Assembly (NCBI RefSeq): GCF_022539505.1 | Contig: NC_061513.1 | Location: 346,719,617-346,783,616, forward strand | Direction: 5' to 3' | DNA from: Lolium rigidum | Lineage: Eukaryota; Streptophyta; Magnoliopsida; Poales; Poaceae | Length of the DNA: 64,000 nt | Shown here: piece by piece, positions 12,324 through 25,345 of the stretch | Position numbering within the stretch: the first letter of the stretch is position 1 | Layout of the letters: each line of letters opens with the position of its first letter | Position numbers and translations under genes: made by a program | Notes under the pieces: model-generated | What the model was told of the DNA's origin: nothing | Databases searched by the model: none | Seen by the model: the letters and a program-made list of their open reading frames with translations, nothing else

Positions 12324-12777
12324 TCAAGTATTATCAAGAGATGAAGCATCGACATCATAATTTTTTCTAATAATAGAATCATAAGGTAACTTCATTTTCT
12401 TTATAGGGAAGTGTTCCATACCTTTCTTGAGAGGAAATTGATATTTAATATTACCTTCCTTCATATCAATAGTAGCACCAACAGTTCGAAGAAAAGGTCT
12501 TCTCAATATAATGGGACAAGATGCATTGCATACAATATCCAAGACAACAAAATCAACGGGGACAAGGTTATTGTTAACCATAATGCAAACATTATCAATC
12601 CTCCCCAAAGGTTTCTTTATAGCATTATCAGCAAGATTAACATCCAAATAACAATTTTTCAATGGTGGCAAGTCAAGCATATCATAGATTTTCTTAGGCA
12701 TAACGGAAATACTTGCACCAAGATCACATAAAGCATTACAATCAAAATCATTGACCCTCATCTTAATGATGGGCTCC
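12324..12777 (-). pseudogene. C-terminal half of element B gag-protease, split by element A
   Basis: The minus-strand frame ends at the TGA at 12324-12326. It holds a retropepsin-like segment with DLGASISVMPKKIYDML, where D-L-G-A-S fits the D-T/S-G active-site pattern with Leu in the second place, and further on PIILRRPFLRTVGA. The N-terminal half lies at 32069-33725; the two were one gene before A inserted, and GCTCC is duplicated at 12773-12777 and 32069-32073. The frame stops soon after the protease, so the element has no reverse transcriptase, RNase H or integrase. Confidence 0.75.
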
Positions 12778-14372
12778 TGATGACGCGTAAAGCACACGCT
12801 CGTTGGGAACCCCAAGTGGAAGGTGTGATGCGTACAGCAGCAAGTTTCCCTCAGTAAGAAACCAAGGTTTATCGAACCAGTAGGAGTCAAGAAGCACGTC
12901 GAAGGTTGATGGCGGCGGGATGTAGTGCGGCGCAACACCGGGGATTCCGGCGCCAACGTGGAACCTGCACAACACAACCAAAGTACTTTGCCCCAACGAA
13001 ACGAGTGAGGTTGTCAATCTCACCGGCTTGCTGTAACAAAGGATTAGATGTATAGTGTGGATGATGATTGTTTGCGGAAAACGAGTAGAACAAGTATTGC
13101 AAGTAGATTGTATTTAATGTAAAAGAATGGACCGGGGTCCACGAGTTCACTAGAGGTGTCTCTCCCATAAGATAAATAGCATATTGGGTGAACAAATTAC
13201 GGTCGGGCAATTGACAAATAGAGAGGGCATGACAATGCACATACATGATATGATAAGTATAGTGAGATTTAATTGGGCATTACGACAAAGTACATAGACC
13301 GCTATCCAGCATGCATCTATGCCTAAAAAGTCCACCTTCAGGTTATCATCCGAACCCCTTCCAGTATTAAGTTGCAAACAACAGACAATTGCATTAAGTA
13401 TGGTGCGTAATGTAATCAATAACTACATCCTCGGACATAGCATCAATGTTTTATCCCTAGTGGCAACAACACATCCACAACCTTAGAACTTTCCGTCACT
13501 CGTCCCGGATTTAATGGAGGCATGAACCCACTATCGAGCATAAATACTCCCTCTTGGAGTTAAGAGTAAAAACTTGGCCAGAGCCTCTACTAATAACGGA
13601 GAGCATGCAAGATCATAAACAACACATAGGTAATAGATTGATAATCAACATAACATAGTATTCTCTATCCATCGGATCCCGACAAACACAACATATAGCA
13701 TTACGAGATAGATGATCTTGATCATGTTAGGCAGCTCACAAGATCCGACAATGAAGCACATAAGGAGAAGACGACCATCTAGCTACTGCTATGGACCCAT
13801 AGTCCAGGGGTGAACTACTCACTCATCACTCCGGAGGCGACCATGGCGGTGAAGAGTCCTCCGGGAGATGATTCCCCTCTCCGGCAGGGTGCCGGAGAGC
13901 GATCTCCCGAATCCCCGAGATGGGATTGGCGGCGGCGGCGTCTCGATGAGGTTTTCCGTATCGTGGCTCTCGGTGCCGGGGGTTTCGCGACGGAGGCTTT
14001 AAGTAGGCGGAAGGGCGAGTCGGGAGAGTCACGGGGGCCCCACACGCTAGGGCCGCGCGGGCCCCCTCTAGGCCGCGCCGCCCTAGTGTGGCGGCGCCCC
14101 GTGGCCCCACTTCGTCTCCCCTCCGGTCTTCTGGAAGCTTCGTGTAAAAATAGGCCCCTGGGCGTTGATTTCGTCCAATTCCGAGAATATTTCCTTTGTA
14201 GGATTTCTGAAACCAAAAACAGCGATGAACGACAAGCGGCTCTTCGGCATCTCGTTAATAGGTTAGTGCCGGAAAATGCATAAATATGACATAAAGTATG
14301 CATAAAACATGTAGATATCATCAATAATGTGGCATGGAACATAAGAAATTATCGATACATCGGAGACGTATC
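12778..14372 (-). repeat. 3' LTR of element A
   Basis: On plus it runs from TGATGACGCG to GACGTATC, directly left of the noncoding region that begins GGCATCCCCAAG. The last base or two are blurred (GTATCGGCATCC where B has GTATCAAGCATCC), which fits the CAG-type discrepancy described in the findings. Its mate is 30472-32068. Confidence 0.85.
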
Positions 14373-16964
14373 GGCATCCCCAAGTTTAGTTCTGCTCGTC
14401 CCGGCAGTAAACGATAACAAAGATAATTTACGGAGTGACATGCCATCATAACCTTGATCATACTATTGTAAGCATATGTAATGAATGCAGCGATCAAAAC
14501 AATGGTAATGACATGAGTAAACAACTGAATCATAAAGTAAAGACTTTTCATAAATAGTACTTCAAGACAAGCATCAATAAGTCTTGCATAAGAGTTAACT
14601 CATAAAGCAATAAATCAAAGTAAAGGTATTGAAGCAACACAAAGGAAGATTAAGTTTCAGCGGTTGCTTTCAACTTATAACATGTATATCTCATGGATAG
14701 TGTCAATGTAAAGTAATATAACAAGTGCAATATGCAAGTATGTAGGAATCAATGCACAGTTCACACAAGTGTTTGCTTCTTGAGATGGAGAGAAATAGGT
14801 GAACTGACTCAACATAAAAGTAAAAGAAAGGTCCTTCAAAGAGGAAAGCATCGATTGCTATATTTGTGCTAGAGCTTTTATTTTGAAAACATGAAACAAT
14901 TTTGTCAACGGTAGTAATAAAGCATATGTATCATGTAAATTATATCTTACAAGTTGCAAGCCTCATGCATAGTATACTAGTAGTGCCCGCACCTTGTCCT
15001 AATTAGCTTGGATTAACACGGATTATCATTGCATGACATATGTTTCAACCAAGTGTCACAAAGGGGTACCTCTATGCCGTCTGTACAAGGGTCTAAGGAG
15101 AAAGTTCGCATTGGATTTCTCGCTTTTGATCATTCTTCAACTTAGACACCCATACCGGGACAACATAGACAACGAGATAATGGACTCCTCTTTTAATGCT
15201 TAAGCATTCAACAACGAGATAATATTCTCATAAGAGATTGAGGTTTTATGTCCAAACCGAAACTTCCACCATGATTCATGGCTTTAGTTAGCGGCCCAAT
15301 GTTCTTCTCTAACATTATGCATACTCAAACCATTTGATTGTGAAAACCGCCCTTACTTCAGACAAGGCGAACATGCATAGCAACTCACATGATATTCAAC
15401 AAAGAGTTGATGGCGTCCCCAGGAGCATGGTTATCGCACAACAAGCAACTTAATAAGAGATAAAGTGCATAAGTACATATTCAATACCACAATAGTTTTT
15501 AAGGCTATTTTGTCCCATGAGCTATATATTGCGAAGGCGAATGATGGAATTTAAAGGTAGCACTCAAGCAATTTTCTTTGGAATGGCGGAGAAATACCAT
15601 GTAGTAGGTAGGTATGGTGGACACAAATGGCATAGTGGTTGGCTCAAGGATTTTGGATGCATGAGAAGTATTCCCTCTCGATACAAGGTTTAGGCTAGCA
15701 AGGTTATTTGAAACAAACACAAGGATGAACCGGTGCAGCAAAACTCACATAAAAGACATATTGTAAACATTATAAGACTCTACACCGTCTTCCTTGTTGT
15801 TCAAACTCTTTACTAGAAATTATCTAGACTTTAGAGAGACCAAATATGCAAACCAAAATTTAGCAAGCTCTATGTATTTCTTCATTAATGGGTGCAAAGT
15901 ATATGATGCAAGAGCTTAAACATGAGCACAACAATTGCCAAGTATCAAATTATTCAAGACATTTTAGAATTACTACATGTAGCATTTCCCGATTCCAACC
16001 ATATAACAATTTAAGGAAGAAGATTCAACCTTCGCCATGAATACTATGAGTAAAGCCTAAGGACATATTTGTCCATATGCAACAGCGGAGCGTGTCTCTC
16101 TCCCACACAATGAATGCTAGGATCCATTTTATTCAAACAAAAACAAAAACAAAAACAAACCGACGCTCCAAACAAAGCACATAAGATGTGATGGAATAAA
16201 AATATAGTTTCAGGGGAGGAACCTGATAATGTTGTCGATGAAGAAGGAGATGCCTTGGGCATCCCCAAGCTTAGACGCTTGAGTCTTCTTAAAATATGCA
16301 GGGGTGAACCACCGGGGCATCCCCAAGCTTAGAGCTTTCACTCTCCTTGATCATATTGCATCATTTCCCTCTCTTGATCCTTGAAAACTTCCTCCACACC
16401 AAACTCAAAACAACTCATTAGAGGGTTAGTGCACAATAAAAATTTACATGTTCAGAGGTGACATAATCATTCTTAACACTTCTGGACATTGCACAAAGCT
16501 ACTGGACATTAATGGATCAAAGAAATTCATCCAACATAGCAAAAGAGGCAATGCGAAATAAAAGGCAGAATCTGTCAAAACAGAACAGTTCGTAAAGACG
16601 AATTTTAAAGTGGCACCAGACTTGCTCAAATGAAAATTCCCAAATTGAATAAAAGTTGCGTACATATCTGAGGATCACTCACGTAAATTGGCATAATTTT
16701 CTGAGTTACCTACAGAGAATTAGGCCCAGATTCGTGACAGCAAAGAAATCTGTTTCTGCGCAGTAATCCAAATCTAGTATGAACCTTACTATCAACGACT
16801 TTACTTGGCACAACAATGCACAAAACTAAGATAAGGAGAGGTTGCTACAGTAGTAAACAACTTCCAAGACTCAAATATAAAACAAAGTACTGTAGTAAAA
16901 ACATGGGTTGTCTCCCATAAGCGCTTTTCTTTAACGCCTTTCAGCTAGGCGCAGAAAGTGTGAA
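14373..16964 (-). repeat. 3' noncoding region of element A
   Basis: It corresponds along its whole length to B 9714-12323 and, reversed, G 1996-4506. No gene is visible. The stem-loop at about 16246-16267 is imperfect here (GGAGATGCC against GGCATCCCC). CATCCCCAAG(C/T)TTAG motifs lie at about 14374-14388, 16260-16274 and 16319-16333. Confidence 0.75.
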
Positions 16965-17001
16965 TCAAGTATTATCAAGAGATGAAGCATCAACATCATA
17001 A
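16965..17001 (-). pseudogene. Last codons of element A gag-protease, beyond Helitron 1
   Basis: The minus strand reads YDVDASSLDNT then TGA at 16965-16967, the same ending as the B copy at 12324. Helitron 1 separates it from 28148. Joining A at 17001 and T at 28148 restores the uninterrupted order seen in B. Confidence 0.85.
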
Positions 17002-17162
17002 TCTATTATATACTAAAAGCAAAATAAGGATGTTTAATAGAGCCACCACGTTAAGCCACATCATCTAAATTATATTAGCACTTAGATATAAATTAAGTGG
17101 CTATGATTTAACGAATGATTATTGATTACGTAATTTATTGTAGTTTAGTTTGACACGTTCAA

Positions 17163-18908
17163 TCTATCTATACCTAATAATAAAGGAGCTAATGTTTCCT
17201 TGGTTTGGTCTGTCATAATGCGCTTTCGTCCGACTTTTATACGTTTTCATCCGTCACCGCAGCGCTTCCTAGGTCGTGCGTTTCACCTCCACCTTGATTG
17301 CTTCTTGTGTTTGCGTGTTTGCATCGTATACAAAATATTAAAAAGACTCCATATCCATCACGACTCCAGCTCCCTGGTTCCATATATACATTGCAAAGCA
17401 CAATCACGATCTGAGATCCCGCGTACGGCAAGCAGCAGCTCGGCAGCCCTGCGATCACGTCCCGACGAGAGAACACAGCCAAGCCAACGAAGATAATTTG
17501 GTCCTTCTTGTCGCTCTTGGGTCGTGACGCCTCCCCCATCATCGCCAACGGCGACTCTTCCGTCTGTGTCATCCAATTCAATGCCGTCTGGGAGGCCCAA
17601 GCGGAGCGCTGGCCGTGCGCGTCCGGTTCTCCGACCCCGTCGTCGCCACTCACCCGTAGTCCGCTATGGACATGCAAGAACACTCGTGCGAACCGTACGT
17701 ACGGGAAGTTGATCGGTTCTTGCCTGTTTGATCAAGCTAGGTGAGTGGCCGTATGCATCAGGACAAATTTGATTAGCGCACGACTTGTTGTGCTATCGTC
17801 TTCCCCGCCGTCGCCGCAACGGCATCCTGGTCCGAGTCGTCTGAACGATCTATGCGCCGCTGTCGCTATCTATTTATCCACGATTTCGCCAGCACTGGGA
17901 CACACGGGCTGTAGCCTCCATCCTAGCCACAACGTCACGGGCAATCTGAGTTTTGTGCTCCAGTAATCGCGGACTAGCAACGGCACCGTTGAGGAGTGGA
18001 AATGCATGTCGAGCAGAGACAGACACAGCGCGCGAAAGCAAGCAAATGTCTTCCCTGTAAGCCGACTACTCCGCGTGACTCGGTCTCATCTGAGGCTCAT
18101 GGCAAAAAATCTGAATGATCCTAGCTTTACCGATTATACATCATGCTAATACAGTATGCGTATGCTCTTATTTGTGTATGTTTACCAAGCTTATGGATGG
18201 ATTTCTCCAATCTTTGTTCAATTAGAAAAGAAGCAGCTGTTGGTATCTCGTGCCCTATGGCAGATATGCATACTACCAAAGGAGGCGATACATCATGCAT
18301 GTGACCCTCCTGTTGGAGTGAGATTTCTGATCGATGGCACTACCAGGACAAAGCAAAGATAAAAATTGGTTACATATATTGTTTGTGGACGGAATTTCCA
18401 ATATATAAAATTACAGGTAAATTATTAGTATCCTATGTTATTTAGTTGCTTACTTTATATTAAAGTCTGAATTTTGGGCATCGCCACGCGTTAGCTCACC
18501 ATGTGCAACACAAGTGCAACTTCACCAGCACCAACACCAACACCATGTCAGGTTGACCGGCATATGCGTCGAAGCCCATCACCAGGATCTTATTAGTATG
18601 ATACATATACACACGCCTGTATGCCTTTATTTTTAGCCTCTCCATCAATACGCATAACAAACCGGATTTCCTTTAATGAAATTCTCCATGGCTTTAACAA
18701 TAATTTTCTGTGTTTGGATCCATACCTTAACAAAATTTAAGGGTGGCACCCACCATCATTAGAAGTATGCGGTATTTTAAGGGGTGCAGCGAGGACTCGC
18801 AATCCAACATTTTTAGGATAGATTACGTTCGAGAAGTGTCAAACATAGATGGTTTGTAGCGTTTTAGGATTTGTTTTTCCCGGTGCAACGCACGGGCACT
18901 TTTGCTAG
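17163..18908 (+). mobile_element. Small Helitron nested in Helitron 1
   Basis: It starts TCTATCTATACCTAATAAT after an A. It ends with a GC hairpin at 18879-18896 (CCCGGTGC, AAC, GCACGGG with one bulged base), then a short T-rich spacer and CTAG at 18905-18908, before a T. The body at about 17400-17700 is GC-richer with short open frames on both strands (for example 17237-17683 minus, 17508-17744 plus). These may be captured exon pieces, but I recognise no domain. Confidence 0.78.
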
Positions 18909-19173
18909 TATAGATAGAAAACCTATATTCAGATCTTCTTTTTCTCCCGTCCGTAGTAGACTTTTAAAATATGTGGACTCTCCTAATTGATTTGTTTCCG
19001 AAGTATATCTATTCGGGTAGGAGACTCCACTCATAAAAATAAATGTACGCTCACCCTAGCTACGTGAGTCTGTTTAAGAAATGAAAAAAACAGAATAAGA
19101 AACCATATTTGTACAAATTATCTGAGATCGACCATACGAAAAAAAGGTGTACAGGCTTAGCTAGCTAGAAGTT

Positions 19174-19356
19174 TTTTTTTGCAAAACACATTATAATCAA
19201 AGACCCTCACACATACGCACACACACTCATCCCTATGAACGACGCACGCACACCCTATCCCTATGAGCACCTCCAAGAGACTGCGTTGAAGAACTGATTC
19301 GGCGGATTTTGAGATTGACGAAGTCACCACAGACGCCTCGCTGTCGACGGAACGTT
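19174..19356 (-). mobile_element. Short retroposon (SINE or 5'-truncated LINE) with poly-A tail and target duplication
   Basis: A 14-bp direct repeat GCTAGCTAGAAGTT occurs at 19160-19173 and 19357-19370. Between them is a 183-bp body that starts on plus with a run of T, which is a poly-A tail on the minus strand. A CACAC-rich tract and CCTATGAGCACCTCCAAGAG follow. Poly-A and a variable-length duplication indicate target-primed reverse transcription. No coding frame; I cannot tell a SINE from a truncated LINE. Confidence 0.7.
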
Positions 19357-20177
19357 GCTAGCTAGAAGTTCAAAGCATGATTTAGTAGAATTTTTTTGCT
19401 ATAGCTTAAACTTATAATATAGTGAAGTATAATTGTACGTGAGTTAGTGTATAGATATATGAATATGCATGGTCAAGTATATTGTTCCCTCTGTCCGATA
19501 AAATTTAGATGAGGCAATAATATCCACAAACTGTAAATTAATTCTCGGTAACTTTGGAAGAATTAAAGATATCACCCTCGCATTGTGAGGTCCACAATGC
19601 TATCACGCTGTGCCACCATCTTACATACATTCACCCGATAGTTTCTGAACGCACACACGACGCCGTCGCCCGAACATATTGGCAACCGCTCCGATCGAGT
19701 CGGCGCCTGTCATACTTGAAGATGGAGCCTCTGAGCATACAGAAGCAGTGTCCTATGATCCGTCTGATGGCTCCAACTACGGAGATCCCTAAGAAGACAA
19801 TGAAGTAGTCGATCACGACGAGCCCGGGGTGTTCTGGCATATAGTGCCGATGCGTCAGATTCGTTCGACCTTACAAGTAGCATTATTATGATCTACTAAA
19901 TCTATATGTTGCATTATGCAATATTATGATACGAATACTAATGGACAAGGTAGAGATGTTTAATGGTAAAATAATATCAAAAAAATAATTATAATGATTA
20001 TTTGTTATTTCTTAGAATCACAATCATGCACAAAGTTTTCAAAGGTACATATTAGGAATATGTATCCATATTTAAAACATTGAGTATTTTTCAATGATAA
20101 AGAAGATAAATTTGATGGAAAGAGTTTGTATAAGATTAAGAATAAATACTTTGTATTTTTCAAATATTAAAGGTGAT

Positions 20178-20208
20178 GCCCTCGCATTTGCGAGGGCCCA
20201 TGTGCTAT
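20178..20208 (+). terminator. Internal Helitron terminator-like hairpin with CTAT in place of CTAG
   Basis: A perfect 8-bp stem GCCCTCGC-ATTT-GCGAGGGC at 20178-20197 is identical to the true 3' hairpin at 28117-28136. It is followed by CCATGTGCTAT where the real end has CACCTTGCTAG. A weaker relative lies at about 19566-19600 (CACCCTCGCATTGTGAGGTCC and GCTATC). It looks like a former 3' end that lost CTAG. Confidence 0.7.
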
Positions 20209-20921
20209 CAATTACATAACAGGTCCGGTTGACACGTTATATAGACATACCATGGAATCTGACTCTAAAACTGATCGGTGATTACAAAATACTAGCAAAG
20301 AAAGGCGCGGCCGCACGCCGCGCGCCGGATGGTGGGAATTATCTTGTTAATGTTTCTACTTGATGAGATTTTTTTTAGCTTGGTGTCGGTGTTTTTACTG
20401 TGGGTGGTAGATGGCTGTGCAGAGTGGTTGTCGTTGGGTGCCTCGCCGTGGTGCTACAGAGACAGTTTAAGATTCAGTTTTGGCATTTTTTTTGCAAGAT
20501 AGATATGTATTGAACGGAAGGGAAGCTATTTTCAGATAGTTGGTTCCAGGTAGTAGATGTTTATATTGGATTACATTGTGAATTAGATTGAGCCAGGTGT
20601 TTAATTTCGAAAAGATACAGATGCGCCTAGTTGACGTGGTGCTTGCCCATTAGACAGTGGTGCCGGTACATATCCACATAGTAGATATGACCGCATCACG
20701 CAGCGTAGAATAAATATATTGGCTAACAAATTTAATCCACACTGCTGCTATATATATAGCTGACAATATCCTAATATAGCTAGGGTAGCTCTCTTCAATG
20801 GTAGGTAGCGTAGAGGAGATGGATTGGTCTCCGTCGTTGATACTCTCCTTCTTTGGTGCTGGAAGGGAAAGGAGAAAAGCACAAAATACGATTAAGTGGC
20901 ACATCTTGATTAGCTGGCACG

Positions 20922-21215
20922 TTGGAAGGCAAAAGTGCACCAGAGCCAACCAAACCATGCGCTGAAGAAAACAAAACCAAAGAAGTGAAACACATCATAC
21001 CCAATAGGGTGTACCAACTAAAGAGGCAGATGCAACCCAATCAGGGTCTGATGGATACGCCAGCGGCAAAGGAGTCCAAAAACTCCGTCTCTGCAAAGGG
21101 AATCATCATCATCCCCAGTAAAGGCCAACCAGTGGCCGAACCATACCCGTCAGTTGAAGACGAAGATGCAAGAACACTTGCCCGATGCAAGTATGAAAAA
21201 AAGTATAAAAAATGA
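20922..21215 (+). CDS. Unrecognised 97-codon open frame inside the nested Helitron
   Basis: A Lys- and Pro-rich frame (MEGKSAPEPTKPCAEE at the start, CKYEKKYKK at the end) in DNA richer in coding-like composition than its surroundings. No domain is recognised and no splice context is evident. It could be a captured exon fragment or chance. Confidence 0.2.
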   Translation: MEGKSAPEPTKPCAEENKTKEVKHIIPNRVYQLKRQMQPNQGLMDTPAAKESKNSVSAKGIIIIPSKGQPVAEPYPSVEDEDARTLARCKYEKKYKK

Positions 21216-22312
21216 ATGAAGTCATAAACAAATTAGGAGGCCACGAAAATAAGAACAATTAATGCACAGAAATCAGATAAACAACGAAGACCATGAAAAG
21301 AACTCAGTTCACCAAAAATATTGAGGTGCATAATCATCAGCAGGAGAGCCACCGATCTTGTCGAACCCACCATGCCCTGCTCCTGCGGAAGCACAAAAGA
21401 AAATTAGATAAGAAAAGTACACACATTCACTATCTGCGGCAGGGAAGAGAAAACAATGGGAACTCTATGAAATTAAGATCAGGTAATATACTTAAATGGT
21501 AGCATATTACCTACTTTGAATTCTCAGATATGATAGTGGACAAAGCTGGCTTAAACATTCGTTCGACGTCATGTGGGATGTTCTGGTGGAGTCAATCTGA
21601 ATCAAAAGGAAATAGAGCAACAACGTCTGGTGTATTAGAGCAACAATAGCCAACCTGAAGCAAGAAAGTGCCACCAACGTCACTTCCATCAGGCCAAGAC
21701 ACGATGTACACACAGTGCTTACCTGAGCTGGCAAGTAGGTCGACTTTCCTCCCCAGGACAGAATGCTAGGCCTTACGTATATACTCTGATTTGTCCTATA
21801 AGCAACGTTTAGGAACAAATTAGCAATATGTAGGTTACATGGACCAGTTATAGATAGGAGATGTGTTCAGTACCTCAGTCTCCATGCTAGAGGTAAAGCC
21901 GTAATCGGCAATCTCAGAAAAATAATGCAAGACGGAAATCAGGATACAGAGGAAAAACATGACATCTGAAGAAAGTATGCAGAAAAGCAAAGAGAAATAT
22001 AGACATTACTCTCCTAATACAGAGCAGATCGTCTTCCAAACTAATATAATACAGAGAAAAAACATGACATCTGAAGGAGAGTATTTACAAAAGCAAAGAG
22101 AAATATACCAGATCTCTCAAAGTAGAAGTATAATGAGGCTCTAGTTCATGTTCATTTCTGACTTGTAAAGTCAATGCTTGCGAGAACTGTGCAAGATACT
22201 CATCTCTGAAACAAAATTCGTAATATCTACTTGTGCAGGGAAAAAAGAAGAATGCAACCTCACAAGTGTTATCTACACCATATATATTTCATACTCCCTT
22301 CCAAAAACACCA

Positions 22313-23105
22313 TGTAATTTATAGATTAAAGGTGGTAAAACTCGTGTGTTTTCTAGTAAATGTCTGAGAAACATAGAAGAAAGCACACATTTTTCTTTTG
22401 CATCTTCTTGCTTTATTCAACAGAAAGTAACTGATTCCCCAACAGCCATGACAATTGGCTCTCTCTGTGGACGTGGCAACGACTAAGGGTGGCAATGGTC
22501 GATCTCACGCGAGGAGGCTGCCGACTCCTTTGCTTCCATCTGCCACAATATCAAAAAAAATAAAATAAAGGAAAGCGAAAATTGGAAGGAACAACTAAAT
22601 AGGAACAAACTGATAAAAAGATGGACAGAGATGAAACCAATAACCGCGCACACAAGTTATACAATATTATAAATATAGCTTGTGAATCTAACGAAATATG
22701 AGAGGAAGACTTTTTAGATGAAGACAAAAAGCAAGAGGTTCTAGCAAGGCTAACATATACATTAATACCGTCACTTTATATAAACTACAATAACCATTTT
22801 TCAGTTGTAGTTCTATTCCAACTAAAATGAGCTTCAAACTGTTAGGGGGAGTTGTTTATGGAAAGCTACATCATGTATAGATGCATGCATCAAACCAAAA
22901 CATGGTCAGTGGAAGATGTTATCCACGGAAATACATCTGAACTAATGAGAGGAGAGAATACATGTACTTTATAGATTAGAGGTGCTAAAACTCGTGTGTT
23001 TTCTAGTAAATGTTTGAGAAACATAGAGGAAAGCACACATTTTACTTTTGCATCTTCTTGCTTTATTCAACACAAAATAACCGATTCCCCAACAGCCATG
23101 ATGAC
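22313..23105 (+). repeat. Direct repeat of about 140 bp, two copies 650 bp apart
   Basis: Copies at about 22313-22452 and 22961-23103 share AAAACTCGTGTGTTTTCTAG, GAGAAACATAG and TTGCATCTTCTTGCTTTATT with scattered mismatches. Both end near CCCCAACAGCCATGA. They sit inside the reverse Helitron; the 500 bp between them show nothing recognisable. Confidence 0.7.
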
Positions 23106-24399
23106 ATAGAGGTAAGCACACATGTCTTTTAGAGAGTAAATGTAAGAACATGTTGCACATAGTTATTCCAAAGTATAACAAAAATTTGAAGAACTAAAGG
23201 TTGTTAGTTTGGCTGATATTTAGTTGTATTGAAGCCAAGAAATTTCCTGAGGGCCAGATTATCAAACACCGAACTGAAATGCATCTACTAATAGAAACTA
23301 CCAAAGTACCAATTACTACAAAGCAACCAGATAACTGATAATAAAATTACGACTCGATCGATGATTTGAGAACATAATGCTTTAGAACAACTTCAGTAAT
23401 TAAGCTCTTAATTAGTTAATTACAGTTGTTTCAGGTCTGGGGGACTGAATAATATTAGGCAGCCTACCCGCATATACATATTCCATGTTTCTTTGCAGCA
23501 GAAGTAACATCATGGTAACATGAAGGCTTGTCTCAATGTTTCAGTTAAGGTTCGACTTTGAGGAGGATTCAGAGGCATATGCGAAAACTGCCACTTCTTT
23601 TGCACCAGCTGCAATAGCAGCCTCAAATCTCTGGAAATCAATCATTTATCACTATGGGACCGATCTTTAAAATATGTGAAGTGGATTGCCACTATGGAGC
23701 AGGGTCTTCTGAAAAGTATATTCAAATGGGCAGACTCTGAGCCTAGGAGTCAACACAGGAAAACACACATCTCGCGCCTGTCAGATCCCTTTAAGGGCAT
23801 CCTTTTCATCAGCAAGCTCCAAAATTGAGCGAGAAAGATTAGGTCTCGATAATTGACAAATTATTACACCCTGAGATGTGCCAATTAATTTGGTCCAGAG
23901 GGAGTACTAATTTTGGCATATCTTTGGTAATGTAACTCCCAGTCAGCATTTCCACAAACAGCTGGTGAGCATAGCAGGTTTGCGTAGGACATGGCAGCCA
24001 TGGATGCGGTAAGGGAGGGAGGCTGACCTGCATCCTGGTGGAGAACAAGTCGAAAGACTGCAGCATGGTGGCAGCAACGCCAAGGCGTAAGCGCTCCATA
24101 CATATCCATGGATGAATTATGAATGCTTGATAAAAAAAAGTTGGAAGAGAAACCTGAGGTAGGGAAGGTTCCACTGTCAAACTCGTGTGAACTGGATTCT
24201 ACCGTCGCTGCACAGAAAAAAAGAGGTGAGTCCTCAAGCATAAGCAGCAACCCATGCGCTCCCTAAAGTCTCCACCATCATGCTCTGCATATGCTGCCGC
24301 CGGACTCCATGGTCGCCACCGCCACGACCAGCAACTCGCGCGCCTGGTCAAGTGCCACCGTAGCGTTGTTTTAGAGAGAGGCTAGAGGAGATATGGAAG

Positions 24400-25345
24400 A
24401 AGGATTCACCTGGCACACGCCATTGTTCCTTGCCTTCGCATCGGCGCCGTCTCTCTCCGCAGTCGTTGCCACCTCAAATCATCGTTCCCTCTGCTCGAAC
24501 GGTCGAGGCTGCCCATGCTCGTGAGTCCTGCTGTCGCGCCCCCGTAACACGCGGGAGTGGCGGATTCGCAGGGCAGAGGCGCGGCCCTTGAGCCCCTGCC
24601 GTGGTGCGCCCGTAAATCGCCGCAGCTAAGCATGGGACGGGTGGCTTGGCGGGGCACCTCTACGGTGACCCTAACCCTCTCCCTCTGATTCGCGAGCGAA
24701 ACGCCGCCGCCGCCGGCACGGTTCCGGCAGCTCAGACTGCTGGTCGCCGAGACGACACGGCGCCACGCCGGCCTCCACCGACGCGGAGCCTCGCCACGGC
24801 CGCCGGCCGCCGGCCTCCGCCGCCGCGGAACCTCGCCACGGCCGCCGGCGCGTCGTCGGCGGCCTCCACGCGCAGTTCTTCGGTGTGGCGGCCGCCCGGC
24901 TGCTGGTCGCCGACACGACATGGCGCCATGCCGGCCTCCGCCGCCGCGGAGCCTCGCCTCGGCCGCCGGCGCGTCGTCCTCGGCCTCCACGGGCGGTTCT
25001 CCGGTGCGGCTGCTGCCCGTCTGCTGGTCGCCGACATGTCACGGCGCCATGCCGACCTCCGTCGCCGCTCAGCCGCCGCCGCCGCGGAGCCTCGCCTCGG
25101 CCGTCGGCCCGTCGTCCTTGGCCTCCACGCGCGGTTCTCCGGTGTGGCGGCCGCCCGGCTGCTGGTCGCCGACACGACAGGACACCACGCCGGCCTCCGC
25201 TGTCGCGCAACCTCTCCTCGGCCGCCGGTGCGTCGTCCTCGGCCTGCACGTGCGGTTCTCCGGTGTGGTGGCCGCCCGTCGCATGGGTCCGTCCGCGCTG
25301 CTAACGCCTCCACGCTCCTCCGCGCTGCTAATACCATGTGAGAAA
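24400..25345. repeat. GC-rich tandem block with 120-160 bp units, open in many frames
   Basis: The core CTGCTGGTCGCCGA recurs at 24737, 24900, 25021 and 25159, so spacings are 163, 121 and 138. CGGTTCTCCGGTG and GCCGCGGAGCCTCGCC recur with it. Five of six frames stay open for about 600 bp, which follows from the lack of A/T-rich stops and is no evidence of coding. It may derive from a GC-rich grass gene exon captured by the Helitron and then expanded. I recognise no protein family. Confidence 0.55.

Noticed and set aside
13810..14283. Open frame starting MNYSLITPEA, recurring in every A/B/D/E LTR (7755, 9131, 13810, 31503, 35024, 40883)
   Set aside because: It lies antisense in LTRs, recurs only because the LTRs are repeats, and varies in length and frame between copies; GC-rich LTR sequence gives open frames by chance.
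23839..24250. Minus-strand frames of 113 and 121 codons
   Set aside because: Two overlapping frames of similar length, no recognised domain, inside a Helitron; insufficient support as a gene.
24646..25341. Long open frames in five frames over the GC-rich block
   Set aside because: All frames are open at once because stops are rare in this composition; repeat units do not keep one frame (spacings 163, 121, 138).
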